From positions 170,990-234,989 of the forward strand of contig JAQSYI010000006.1 of NCBI GenBank assembly GCA_029256185.1: a stretch of 64,000 nt of DNA, given 5' to 3'. The notes beneath the pieces were generated by a model, which was not told where the DNA came from, did no database searches, and saw only the letters and a list, made by a program, of their open reading frames with translations. A program made the translations under genes and the position numbers. This stretch comes from Paenibacillaceae bacterium (GTDB lineage Bacteria; Bacillota; Bacilli; Paenibacillales; NBRC-103111). Positions 41,712-49,634 of the stretch are shown in pieces; the first letter of the stretch is position 1, and each line of letters opens with the position of its first letter.

Positions 41712-43034
41712 ATGAAGCTTAAAAAGCTGATCAGCAAATCCCGGTTGTTGGTGCGGTTTATACAGAAGATAACCCTGCGCAAATGGCTGCTCCTGATCAG
41801 GAGAAGGTCTATTGACCATGCCGTGGTATTCTTCACCAAGCTGCTGATGCGCAATAAGCAGGTCGTGGAACGCCAGGAAATTCTGCTTCAGAACAGGGAG
41901 CTGTCCTTGTTGAATGAGCTGCGTGTCCAGGTCCGGTCCCTTGATGCCATGAGATCCATGCTGGAGCATTTTCTCAAGCAGGCCGTTTCCGGACTTCAGC
42001 TGCATTCCGCTGTTATCCAGATGAGGGTCATGGGGGAATATTTGGATCTTCCCTGCAAAATTGTGGAATGCCCCTGCGACCGCTGCGAGCGTCTTCAGGG
42101 AAGAGAGTGCTATTGCTCCATCGTTTCGATCCACTACCTGGTGTTCCCCATCGGGGTGCAGGATAACCGGATTGGCCAGCTGGCTATCTGCAGCTACCTG
42201 CCCCTGAATCAGCAGTCCGTGAATATCCTGCATTCCTTGGCCAACCAGATTGCCGTAACCGCGGAGAATCTTAGGCTTTGGGACGAACTGAAGCAGAAGG
42301 AAGAGGTCAGACTGAAGCTTCTGGACAAGGTGATCCGGGCGCAGGAAGAAGAGCGGAAGCGGATTGCCCGCGAGCTGCATGATGAAACGAGTCAATCCCT
42401 CACTTCCATATTGCTTGGTCTAAGCATGCTGGCTGACAAGAAAACCGAGCAGGCGCGCAGCGACCATATCCGCGGACTCCGCAGTCTCGTTCAGGAAACG
42501 TTGGAGGAAGTCCATGATCTGGCATGGCAATTGCGCCCGAGCGTTCTGGATAAATACGGGCTGTCCACAGCGCTGGAACGGTATTTGGAACAATTCAAAA
42601 CCAAATACCCCATAGATGCAGATCTATGCATGATAGGGCTGGAGGGCCAGCGGCTTAAATCGGAAGTGGAAATATCCGTCTACCGCATTGTCCAGGAGGC
42701 GTTAACCAATGTAGCGCGTTACGCCAAAGCCAACAATGTGAGTGTGATCGTCAACAGGATGCAGGGGACGCTGTCGGTTATTGTGGAAGATGACGGAGAA
42801 GGGTTCGATGCCGAGCAGGTTCTGGCCCGCGAGCCGTCCAGGTCCAATTTGGGACTAAGAGGCATGCAGGAACGGGCGCTGCTGCTGAATGGCACATTGA
42901 CGATAGAATCCGAACGCGGAGTGGGGACCACAATTTTTGTCCATATCCCAGTTTTGGAATATGCATCTGCAATGCCGCCGGAGCTTCTCGAAGAAACGCC
43001 GGGGACGTTTGCAGGCCAACACCGGTCTGTTTGA
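41712..43034 (+). CDS. Soluble NarL-type sensor histidine kinase with GAF-like domain and Cys cluster
   Basis: A 440-residue cytoplasmic kinase from ATG 41712 (GGAGGGA seven bases upstream; the ATG at 41697 is inside that site). After a basic, helical N-terminus, a GAF-like region at about residues 70-185 contains six Cys within 21 residues (115, 120, 122, 125, 133, 135; pattern C-x4-C-x-C-x2-C-x7-C-x-C). HisKA_3 follows with His 223 in RIARELHDETSQSL, then the ATPase domain with QEALTNVARYAKA and EDDGEGFD. No membrane segment is evident, so the signal is intracellular. The Cys cluster recalls the oxygen-sensing Fe-S kinase NreB, although spacing and domain differ. Its regulator follows 54 nt downstream. 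Confidence 0.88.
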   Translation: MKLKKLISKSRLLVRFIQKITLRKWLLLIRRRSIDHAVVFFTKLLMRNKQVVERQEILLQNRELSLLNELRVQVRSLDAMRSMLEHFLKQAVSGLQLHSAVIQMRVMGEYLDLPCKIVECPCDRCERLQGRECYCSIVSIHYLVFPIGVQDNRIGQLAICSYLPLNQQSVNILHSLANQIAVTAENLRLWDELKQKEEVRLKLLDKVIRAQEEERKRIARELHDETSQSLTSILLGLSMLADKKTEQARSDHIRGLRSLVQETLEEVHDLAWQLRPSVLDKYGLSTALERYLEQFKTKYPIDADLCMIGLEGQRLKSEVEISVYRIVQEALTNVARYAKANNVSVIVNRMQGTLSVIVEDDGEGFDAEQVLAREPSRSNLGLRGMQERALLLNGTLTIESERGVGTTIFVHIPVLEYASAMPPELLEETPGTFAGQHRSV

Positions 43035-43088
43035 CTTGGCTTCCCTTATCACAAGGGGAGATAAATTGCTGCAGGGAGGAGATTTTGC

Positions 43089-43742
43089 GTGCCATCCATC
43101 AGAGTTCTGCTGGTTGACGACCATCCCTTGTTTCGTTCGGGATTAAAAAATGTGCTTCTGGCTGACCCCATGTTTGATGTGATCGGGGAAGCGAGCCGCG
43201 GGGACGAAGCTATTCTGCTGGCCAAAAATTGTAAGCCGGATTTGGTGATTATGGATGTCAGTATGCCCATTATGGACGGCATTGAATGCACCAGGCAGAT
43301 CAAGAAGCATGACCCTTCCATTAAAGTGCTGATGCTTACCACTTATTCCGATGATGCCTATTGGCAGGAAAGCATGCAGGCGGGAGCCTCAGGCTATGTG
43401 CTGAAGCGGGCAGTGGACACGGAGCTGATCATTGCCATCCGCACCGTAATGGAAGGGGAACATTATGTTTATCCCACCTTGCTTGGCGGTTTCTGCAAAC
43501 CGAAGCAGGAGCCGGAAGGATTGGATGTGGAAGATGATATCTTAAGTCCCCGGGAGAAAGAAGTGCTGATGCTCATTGCTCTTGGCCATACCCAGCAGGA
43601 AATCGCCGAGCAGCTTGCGGTCAGCATCAAGACCGTGGATTCCTACAAGACCCGAATCCGTGAGAAGCTGAACATGACCAAACGTTCAGACATGGTCAGA
43701 TACGCCTTGAAACATAATATTATTTCCGAAAAAAGCGTGTAG
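43089..43742 (+). CDS. NarL/LuxR-type response regulator
   Basis: Partner of the soluble kinase upstream, 217 aa. The receiver domain has VDDH at residues 9-12, phospho-acceptor Asp 56 in LVIMDVSMPIMDG and Lys in VLKRAVDTEL. The C-terminal LuxR HTH reads LSPREKEVLMLIALGHTQQ with recognition helix VSIKTVDSYKTRIREKL. The start is a GTG at 43089 behind GGGAGGAG. A terminator overlaps the stop codon. DoxX, 367 bp downstream, is a candidate target. Confidence 0.93.
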   Translation: MPSIRVLLVDDHPLFRSGLKNVLLADPMFDVIGEASRGDEAILLAKNCKPDLVIMDVSMPIMDGIECTRQIKKHDPSIKVLMLTTYSDDAYWQESMQAGASGYVLKRAVDTELIIAIRTVMEGEHYVYPTLLGGFCKPKQEPEGLDVEDDILSPREKEVLMLIALGHTQQEIAEQLAVSIKTVDSYKTRIREKLNMTKRSDMVRYALKHNIISEKSV

Positions 43743-43763
43743 GGATTTTCCCTACACGCCTTC
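43735..43763 (+). terminator. Rho-independent terminator overlapping the response-regulator stop
   Basis: GCGTGTAGGGA and TCCCTACACGC form an 11-bp perfect stem with a 3-nt loop, followed by CTTCTTATTT. The stem begins five bases before the stop codon ends. The next 290 bp before the DoxX control region contain only AT-rich sequence with no gene. Confidence 0.85.
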
Positions 43764-44037
43764 TTATTTATTGCGTAAAATCCCCGCATGATCCTGCCTT
43801 TTTTTCCGATACCGCCGCGGCTATGAATATGCGATGATACTGTAAGGGTTTACATACCTGAAGTCATTTATTAGCTTTTCTCTGGAATACCCTGGGAGGA
43901 AAACGGTTGGTTCGTGCTTCAAACGGGAGAAAAGAGGGTATGATCAAGTTATCAGGTGCTAATTATTACTTTCGAAAAATTTATTCAAAATAAATACAAA
44001 TATTATTTAATAATTTGTGAACGGAGCTAAAAAGATA

Positions 44038-44055
44038 TTGTGAATAAGTTCACAG
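44038..44055 (+). promoter_or_regulatory. Rex/Fnr-like operator upstream of DoxX
   Basis: TTGTGAATAAGTTCACAG differs at one position from the Rex pattern TTGTGAA-N4-TTCACAA and contains the Fnr/Crp-type TGTGA-N6-TCACA without mismatch. A possible -10, TAATCA at 44079-44084, would place the dyad centre at about -44, compatible with activation by Fnr, while repression by Rex would also be possible. Confidence 0.65.
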
Positions 44056-44108
44056 TGTATTATGATTGTCACATCAGGTAATCATTCAAATCAGGGGAGA
44101 GATGAAAC

Positions 44109-44633
44109 ATGATTGGAAAGTTTTGGCGCGAGAATGTTTATGCTGCTGGACTTGTAACAATAATTCGTTTGTACTTGGGTTGGCAGTGGATGCATCACGG
44201 ATGGGATAAAATTACCGGAGGCACCTTCGATGCATCAGGCTTCCTGAAGAACGCCATTGCAAAACCGGTTATGCAATCCGGTTCCACCACAGAGAAGCTG
44301 TATCCGACTTACGTATCCTTCCTCGACAACTTTGCTTTGCCTAATGCCGGCATTTTCAAGGTGCTGATTCCTTGGGGCGAGTTTCTGGTAGGCGTGGGCC
44401 TGATTCTGGGCTGTCTGACTACAGCCGCCATGTTCTTCGGCTTGCTGATGAACTTCATGTTCATGTTCGCGGGTACTGTATCCTCCAATCCTTGGGACAT
44501 CCTGCTTGGCTTCATCATCATCACTGCAGCAGGCAACGCCGGCAAATTCGGTGCTGACTACTATGTAATGCCTTATCTGAGAAAGCTGCTGAAGATCAAA
44601 CCGGCCTCGGGCAAGCAGGCTGCAAATACCTGA
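44109..44633 (+). CDS. DoxX family membrane protein
   Basis: A 174-residue protein with four hydrophobic segments. It begins with the DoxX signature GLVTIIRLYLGWQWMHHGWD, followed by the insert FDASGFLKNAIAKPV and later IPWGEFLVGVGLILGCLTTA. DoxX proteins are linked to respiratory and redox processes, originally as the small subunit of an archaeal thiosulfate:quinone oxidoreductase; this longer form is common in Firmicutes. GGGGAGAGATGAAAC is the ribosome binding site. The gene is monocistronic, between a Rex/Fnr-like site and a strong terminator. The function is unproven. Confidence 0.83.
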   Translation: MIGKFWRENVYAAGLVTIIRLYLGWQWMHHGWDKITGGTFDASGFLKNAIAKPVMQSGSTTEKLYPTYVSFLDNFALPNAGIFKVLIPWGEFLVGVGLILGCLTTAAMFFGLLMNFMFMFAGTVSSNPWDILLGFIIITAAGNAGKFGADYYVMPYLRKLLKIKPASGKQAANT

Positions 44634-44667
44634 TCGGACTTAACTGAACTGTCATTGAAAAAATCCG

Positions 44668-44700
44668 GCCCTTCCGCATGATGATGCGGAGGGGCTTTTC
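44668..44700 (+). terminator. Rho-independent terminator of DoxX
   Basis: GCCCTTCCGCAT pairs with ATGCGGAGGGGC over 12 bp (one G-U), loop GATG, followed by TTTTCTCTT. Confidence 0.9.
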
Positions 44701-44720
44701 TCTTCTATAACTGCAGATGG

Positions 44721-44750
44721 ATTTCAATTGCGTGCCTCAAACAGGTATAC
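44721..44750 (+). promoter_or_regulatory. Possible promoter of the menaquinone genes
   Basis: TTTCAA (44721-44726) and TATACT (44745-44750) are 18 nt apart, about 40 nt upstream of the futalosine hydrolase start. Confidence 0.4.
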
Positions 44751-44792
44751 TGTTAGTATGGCAAGAGATATTTGGCAAAGGATGAAACGCAG

Positions 44793-45455
44793 ATGGGGCA
44801 TGATCCGTTAATACAAAAAGAAGTTCTCGTGATCACCGCAGTGGCTGCCGAGAAGGAGGCGGTTCTGCGGGGCGCAGGGGCTGACGGCAGAATTGAGGTA
44901 AGAGCAGCCGGAGTGGGACCGGCGGCCGCGGCGGCTTGTGCAGCGGCCGCGATGGCAAGCTATCCTTACAGATTGGTTGTAAGTGCGGGCATTGGCGGAG
45001 GTTTTGCCGGCAAGGCCCATGTGGGGAGTCTGGTTATCGCAGACGAGATGATTGCCGCCGACCTGGGAGTGGAGACGCAAGAAGGCTTTCGCAGCGTGGA
45101 GCAGATGGGTTTCGGCAGCAGTTCCTACCGCCCGCCGTCCCGGTTGGTGGAGCAGTTCGCCCGATTGTGCAGACAAGAAGGGCTGTCTGTAGTCACGGGC
45201 CCTGTGCTTACGGTTTCCACGGCTACGGGTTCGGCGGATACCGCTTCGGGGCTGCTCTCCAGAGTGCCTGATGCTGCCGCGGAAGCAATGGAGGGCTACG
45301 GTGTAGCGGCGGCGGCCCGCATGTTCGGGGTGGAATGCCTGGAGATCCGCGGCATATCCAACCTCGTCGGTCCGCGGGACCGCAGCGCTTGGAGGATTGC
45401 AGACGCGCTTGCCCAGTTGGAGCGGGCGTTTCCTATCATGATGGAGGTGCAATGA
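44793..45455 (+). CDS. mqnB: Futalosine hydrolase
   Basis: This enzyme cleaves futalosine to dehypoxanthine futalosine and hypoxanthine in the alternative (futalosine) route to menaquinone. The 220-aa protein has the nucleoside-phosphorylase fold, with SAGIGGGFAGKAHVGSLVIA, the purine-site region AEAMEGYGVAAAARMFG (catalytic-type Glu in MEGYG) and EIRGISNLVGPRDRSAWRI, which distinguishes MqnB from MTA/SAH nucleosidases. ATG 44793 with AAAGGATG upstream is preferred over TTG 44772. The stop overlaps the MqnD start (ATGA), so the two are co-translated. The remaining pathway genes are not in this window. Confidence 0.87.
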   Translation: MGHDPLIQKEVLVITAVAAEKEAVLRGAGADGRIEVRAAGVGPAAAAACAAAAMASYPYRLVVSAGIGGGFAGKAHVGSLVIADEMIAADLGVETQEGFRSVEQMGFGSSSYRPPSRLVEQFARLCRQEGLSVVTGPVLTVSTATGSADTASGLLSRVPDAAAEAMEGYGVAAAARMFGVECLEIRGISNLVGPRDRSAWRIADALAQLERAFPIMMEVQ

Positions 45456-46294
45456 TGCAAATCGCTTTTTCCCCTTGTCCGAACGATACCTTCGTCTTTC
45501 ATGCCTGGGTCCATGGACTTATACCGGGAGCGCCAAAGCTTGATGTAACGTATGCCGATATTGATATCACCAATGGATTGGCGGCGGGACCGGACGGGCC
45601 GGATGTGCTGAAGATCTCCTACGCTGCGCTTCCTTGGGTATTGGACCGGTATGCGCTTGTGCCCTGCGGAGGCGCTTTGGGACGGGGGTGCGGTCCGCTT
45701 GTTCTCACCTCAGGCGGACAGTCTGCCGCGGCAGGGGCTTCCCAGCTCACCGGCAAGAGGGTGGCTGTCCCAAGCGAGCGCTCCACCGCCTATCTGCTCT
45801 TTCGCTTATGGGCGGCCCAGCAGGTTCCCGGTGGCGTGGGTGAGATTGCAGTGATGCCGTTTCACCGGATTATGCCTGCTGTTCAGGAAGGTGCAGTCGA
45901 TGCGGGACTAGTGATACATGAAGCAAGATTCACCTATCCGTCCTACGGGTTGACCATGCTTGCCGATCTGGGGAGCTGGTGGGAGGCGGACACCGGGCTG
46001 CCTATCCCTCTGGGAGCCATTGTGGCCCGGCGCTCACTTGATCCGGATGCCGTCGCTTCATGGGTGAGGGCATCGGTGGACTATGCCTGGGCTCATCCGG
46101 AGGCATCCCTGTCTTATGTACTGGAGCATGCCCAGGAGATGTCCCTTGATGTGGCCAAAGCTCATATTGGATTGTATGTGAATGAATTTACCGCCAACCT
46201 GGGAGAAGACGGCTATGGGGCGGTGGAAGCGCTGTTGGCCCGGGCCTCGCGGGAAGGTCTGGTACCCGGGGCAGCACTGGGCAGGCTGCGTTGA
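45452..46294 (+). CDS. mqnD: 1,4-dihydroxy-6-naphthoate synthase
   Basis: MqnD converts cyclic dehypoxanthinyl futalosine to 1,4-dihydroxy-6-naphthoate, a late futalosine-pathway step. The 280-residue protein has a periplasmic-binding-like fold and starts with the diagnostic IAFSPCPNDTFVFHAWVHG. Further blocks are KISYAALPWVLDRYALVPCG, GRGCGPLV, AVPSERSTAYLLFRLW and MPFHRIMPAVQEGAVDAGLV. GGAGGTGC precedes ATG 45452, which overlaps the mqnB stop. All expected regions are present and the length is standard. Confidence 0.92.
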   Translation: MMQIAFSPCPNDTFVFHAWVHGLIPGAPKLDVTYADIDITNGLAAGPDGPDVLKISYAALPWVLDRYALVPCGGALGRGCGPLVLTSGGQSAAAGASQLTGKRVAVPSERSTAYLLFRLWAAQQVPGGVGEIAVMPFHRIMPAVQEGAVDAGLVIHEARFTYPSYGLTMLADLGSWWEADTGLPIPLGAIVARRSLDPDAVASWVRASVDYAWAHPEASLSYVLEHAQEMSLDVAKAHIGLYVNEFTANLGEDGYGAVEALLARASREGLVPGAALGRLR

Positions 46295-46388
46295 GATTGG
46301 GCGGGTTCGTAATGGAAGAGGTTTTTTAATTCTCATTGGCAATGGTATACTAAATATCACCGCAATAGGATAGGGGAAGATTAGGAAG

Positions 46389-47405
46389 ATGGAGCAGATG
46401 AAACAACTTTTTGCGAATCCGACTGTAAGGCGCTTTGCTATTTTGGGCATAATCTGCCTGCTCCTGTATACCATACGGGACATGCTGAACCTGGTGCTGC
46501 TGGTTTTTTTATTCACCTACATCATGAACAGTCTTCAAAGTCATATTACGGCGTGGCTGAATCCGTTTGTCAAGATTCCCTACCGCGTTGTCGTGATTAT
46601 GCTTTATCTGGGAGTAGTGTCTCTGCTGTCCTGGGCCATCTATCTGTATCTGCCCAAAATTGTCTCCCAGGTCCGCCAGCTCTATGACTTCCTGGTCAAC
46701 ATGATGAATAAGCCGCCTGGCGATGATGAAATCTCCATCTATATAGCCAATGCCCTGCGGCAGCTTAATCTGCAATCCTACCTCAGCCACGGGATCGATT
46801 ACATTCTGGTGATCAGCAACTGGGGCACTACCTTCTTCATCGCTCTGCTCCTGAGTCTCTTCTTCATTCTGGAGAAGAGGCGGATCGTCAAGTTCACCTC
46901 CAAGCTGAAGGACAGCAAGATTCACTGGCTGTACAATGAACTGGAATATTTCGGCCGGAAATTCGTCCGTTCCTTCGGCAAGGTGATTGAGGCCCAGTTT
47001 TTGATTGCCCTGTTCAATACGGGATTTACCGTGATCGGACTGTGGGTGTTCGGCTTTCCCTACCTGATCGCCTTGGGCATCATGGTTTTCCTGCTGAGCC
47101 TGATTCCTGTGGCCGGTGTTATGATCTCGCTGATTCCATTGAGCATTATCGCCTATACCATCGACGGCTTGCTCATGGTGCTGTATGTGCTCATCATGAT
47201 TATGGTTCTTCACTTCCTGGAGGGTTATATGCTCAATCCCAAGCTCATGTCCTCCAAGACCAATCTGCCCGTGTTCTACACCTTCCTCATCCTGCTCTTC
47301 TCCGAGCACTATCTGGGGGTTTGGGGGTTCATCATCGGTATTCCCATCTTCATCTTCCTGTTGGATATTTTGGATGTCAGTGTGCTGGATGAACCGCACG
47401 AGTGA
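46389..47405 (+). CDS. AI-2E family transporter (YdbI/TqsA-like)
   Basis: A 338-residue membrane protein with about eight hydrophobic segments. An amphipathic region of about 80 residues (VSQVRQLYDFLVNMMNKPPG) separates the first three from the rest. The family signature is in the C-terminal half: VIEAQFLIALFNTGFTVIGL, SLIPVAGVMISLIPLSII and LEGYMLNPKLMSSKTNLP. Members have been linked to autoinducer-2 export or Na+/H+ antiport, so the substrate is uncertain. GGGGAAGATTAGGAAG precedes the ATG. It starts about 95 bp after mqnD and may have its own weak promoter (TATACT at 46346). Confidence 0.87.
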   Translation: MEQMKQLFANPTVRRFAILGIICLLLYTIRDMLNLVLLVFLFTYIMNSLQSHITAWLNPFVKIPYRVVVIMLYLGVVSLLSWAIYLYLPKIVSQVRQLYDFLVNMMNKPPGDDEISIYIANALRQLNLQSYLSHGIDYILVISNWGTTFFIALLLSLFFILEKRRIVKFTSKLKDSKIHWLYNELEYFGRKFVRSFGKVIEAQFLIALFNTGFTVIGLWVFGFPYLIALGIMVFLLSLIPVAGVMISLIPLSIIAYTIDGLLMVLYVLIMIMVLHFLEGYMLNPKLMSSKTNLPVFYTFLILLFSEHYLGVWGFIIGIPIFIFLLDILDVSVLDEPHE

Positions 47406-47565
47406 GGATTTTTCCAGGATATGCGTTATATGGAGCCGGGAAAACGGAAAGCGGAGTTATGAAAGGCGAAGCGGGCATCATGCCGCGTCTCTTTGCCCCG
47501 TTCATGAGAACCGCCGTCCGGATTCCCGGTTTATTTGTCTTGTTCAGTTCCGCGGCTGCCTCTTT

Positions 47566-47581
47566 TCGAAAACGGTTTCGG
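47566..47581. promoter_or_regulatory. Possible CcpA (cre-like) site upstream of sugar system 3
   Basis: CGAAAACGGTTTCG at 47567-47580 is a near-perfect dyad resembling the core of catabolite-response elements, 74 bp upstream of the -10 at 47654. The outer cre positions (TG..CA) do not match. The 316-bp gap 47406-47721 otherwise holds no gene that I can support. Confidence 0.35.
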
Positions 47582-47630
47582 TCAAAGCCCGCAATCCGAA
47601 AAAATGCAACCCTATACGAAATAAGATGCC

Positions 47631-47659
47631 TTATCCCGTTCGCCGTTAGCGATTATAAT
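47631..47659 (+). promoter_or_regulatory. Promoter of sugar ABC system 3
   Basis: TTATCC (47631-47636) and a perfect TATAAT (47654-47659) with a 17-nt spacer, 63 nt upstream of the first permease. Confidence 0.5.
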
Positions 47660-47721
47660 AGGTATGAGATCGGAAATAAGGCAGAAACAAGCAAGCTTGG
47701 AAAGGAGAGGGACGAACAGAG

Positions 47722-48693
47722 ATGGCGACGGAAATAGGAACCGGGGCGCCGGTACAGCGGCAGCTTGACAAGAACATGCCCCCCAGACGGTTGCTGCGCC
47801 GCTTCTATGCCCAACGGTACTTGCAGGTGATGGCTCTCCTTGGAGTGGCGTGGATGATTATTTTCAACTACATTCCCATGTATGGCATTATCATCGCTTT
47901 CAAGAACTTCGTGAATATCAGCCGACCGGTTTCGGAGGCGGAATGGGTGGGCCTGCAGCATTTCAGGGAGTTCCTGCATGATGATGAACTGTACAGCGTA
48001 ATCAGGAACACATTGGGAATCAGCATCCTGAAGCTGGTGATTGGGTTTCCCCTCCCGATAGCGTTCGCCATATTTTTGAATGAGCTTCGGTCCATGCGGT
48101 TCAAGAAGATTGTACAAACCATCTCGTACCTGCCCCACTTCTTGTCCTGGGTGGTGCTGGGCGGGATTATGACCACCTGGCTCGCAGATGTGGGGATGAT
48201 CAATCATATTATGACATCGCTTCATCTGGTAAAGGAACCAATAACTTACTTGGCGGAGCCCGACTATTTCTGGAGCATCATTATTGCCTCGGACCTATGG
48301 AAGGAGCTTGGCTGGTCCGCCATCATCTATCTGGCCGCCATCTCCAGCATCTCCCCTGAACTGTATGAAGCGTCAACCATCGACGGCGCAGGCCGGTTCC
48401 AGAAGATGCGCTATATCACGCTCCCGTCCATCATGGGAACCATCACCATTCTATTCATCCTGGCGGTGAGCGGCATTCTTAATTCCAACTTCGACCAGAT
48501 TTTCGTGCTCAGCAACAAGGTGAATGAGAGCGCAAGCAATGTGGTGGACATCTATGTGTACAAGATGGGCCTCCGCCAATCGAGATTCTCCTACGCTACG
48601 GCCGTGGGGCTGTTGAAATCCGTCATCGCTCTGCTGTTGCTGCTGTCAGCCAACCGGATTACCAAAAAAATGAACGGCACATCATTGTTCTGA
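47722..48693 (+). CDS. LplB-type sugar ABC transporter permease, system 3
   Basis: First permease of the third sugar importer, 323 aa with six membrane segments. Family blocks: MIIFNYIPMYGIIIAFKNF, TISYLPHFLSWVVLGGIMTT and the EAA loop PELYEASTIDGAGRFQKMRY. AAAGGAGAGGG lies ahead of the ATG. The second permease begins 14 nt after the stop. As in systems 1 and 2, the operon contains no ATPase. Confidence 0.92.
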   Translation: MATEIGTGAPVQRQLDKNMPPRRLLRRFYAQRYLQVMALLGVAWMIIFNYIPMYGIIIAFKNFVNISRPVSEAEWVGLQHFREFLHDDELYSVIRNTLGISILKLVIGFPLPIAFAIFLNELRSMRFKKIVQTISYLPHFLSWVVLGGIMTTWLADVGMINHIMTSLHLVKEPITYLAEPDYFWSIIIASDLWKELGWSAIIYLAAISSISPELYEASTIDGAGRFQKMRYITLPSIMGTITILFILAVSGILNSNFDQIFVLSNKVNESASNVVDIYVYKMGLRQSRFSYATAVGLLKSVIALLLLLSANRITKKMNGTSLF

Positions 48694-48707
48694 TGGAGGT
48701 GGAACAC

Positions 48708-49601
48708 ATGCTTTCCTTAAAACGCAGGACTCGCGGTGAAGCGCTTTTCGACCAATTGAATGTGGCGGGGATGCTGTTGATCTGCTTCATCACCTTGTAT
48801 CCGGTGTGGTACGTGCTGGTCAACTCGCTCAATGAAGGCAAGGACGCCATGACCGGAGTCATCTACTGGTGGCCACGGGTGTTCAGCCTGGAGAATTATA
48901 CTACTGTGTTCAAGAATGAGGGTATTCTGCAAGCCATGTGGATCACTGTCTGCAAAACCTTGGCCGGGACACTCCTGCATGTATTCTTCACGGCGATGGT
49001 GGCGTATGCTCTGTCCAGGCAGGAGCTGATCTTCCGCAAATTCTATATGCTGCTTGGCACGGTCACCATGTTTTTCTCCGGGGGACTGATCCCCACCTTC
49101 CTGCTGATTAAGCAGCTTAATCTGCTGGATAACTTTCTCGTCTATATTATCCCGGTGATGTTCAGCTTCTTCGATCTGATCATCTTCATGACCTTCTTCC
49201 GGGAAATACCGGCCGGGCTGGAGGAAGCGGCCAAGATCGACGGGGCCAACGATTTCCGGATCTTTACCTCCGTGGTCATCCCGGCCTCCATGCCGGTGAT
49301 GGCAACCATCGCCTTGTTCCATGGCGTGTATCAGTGGAACGATTATTTTGCAGGCGTTATTTATATCACGAGAAAAATCGATTTGCAGCCGGTTCAGACC
49401 TACCTGTACCGGATTGTGGCCCAGTCCAGCACCAGCGGCATCGCCCAGTCCGCAGCCGGCGGCATAACCGGCCGTACGGTTACGGGTCAATCGATCAAGC
49501 TCGCCACCATGGTGGTCACCACCCTGCCGATTGTGTTCGTATATCCGTTCCTGCAGAAATACTTTGTCAAAGGTTTCATGATCGGCTCCATCAAAGGCTG
49601 A
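48708..49601 (+). CDS. YtcP/LplC-type sugar ABC transporter permease, system 3
   Basis: Second permease of system 3, 297 aa from ATG 48708. GGAGGTGG lies six bases upstream; the in-frame ATG at 48693 falls next to that site and is less likely. Family blocks: ITLYPVWYVLVNSLNEG, the EAA loop GLEEAAKIDGANDFRIFTSV and the C-terminal YPFLQKYFVKGFMIGSIKG. Six membrane segments. A Ser/Ala/Gly-rich loop (SSTSGIAQSAAGGITGRTV) before the last segment is also typical of the family. Confidence 0.92.
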   Translation: MLSLKRRTRGEALFDQLNVAGMLLICFITLYPVWYVLVNSLNEGKDAMTGVIYWWPRVFSLENYTTVFKNEGILQAMWITVCKTLAGTLLHVFFTAMVAYALSRQELIFRKFYMLLGTVTMFFSGGLIPTFLLIKQLNLLDNFLVYIIPVMFSFFDLIIFMTFFREIPAGLEEAAKIDGANDFRIFTSVVIPASMPVMATIALFHGVYQWNDYFAGVIYITRKIDLQPVQTYLYRIVAQSSTSGIAQSAAGGITGRTVTGQSIKLATMVVTTLPIVFVYPFLQKYFVKGFMIGSIKG

Positions 49602-49634
49602 TCCATCATATATTTACAAGAAGGGGAATGATCA

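Noticed and set aside
41712..43034. Direct assignment of the kinase as NreB
   Set aside because: The Cys spacing (six Cys, C-x4-C-x-C-x2-C-x7-C-x-C) and the GAF-like setting differ from the PAS-borne four-Cys pattern of NreB.
47406..47721. Open frames of 91 and 111 residues between the AI-2E and sugar system 3 genes
   Set aside because: Both cover the promoter and ribosome-binding region of the importer operon, lack their own ribosome binding sites and show Arg/Ser-rich random composition.
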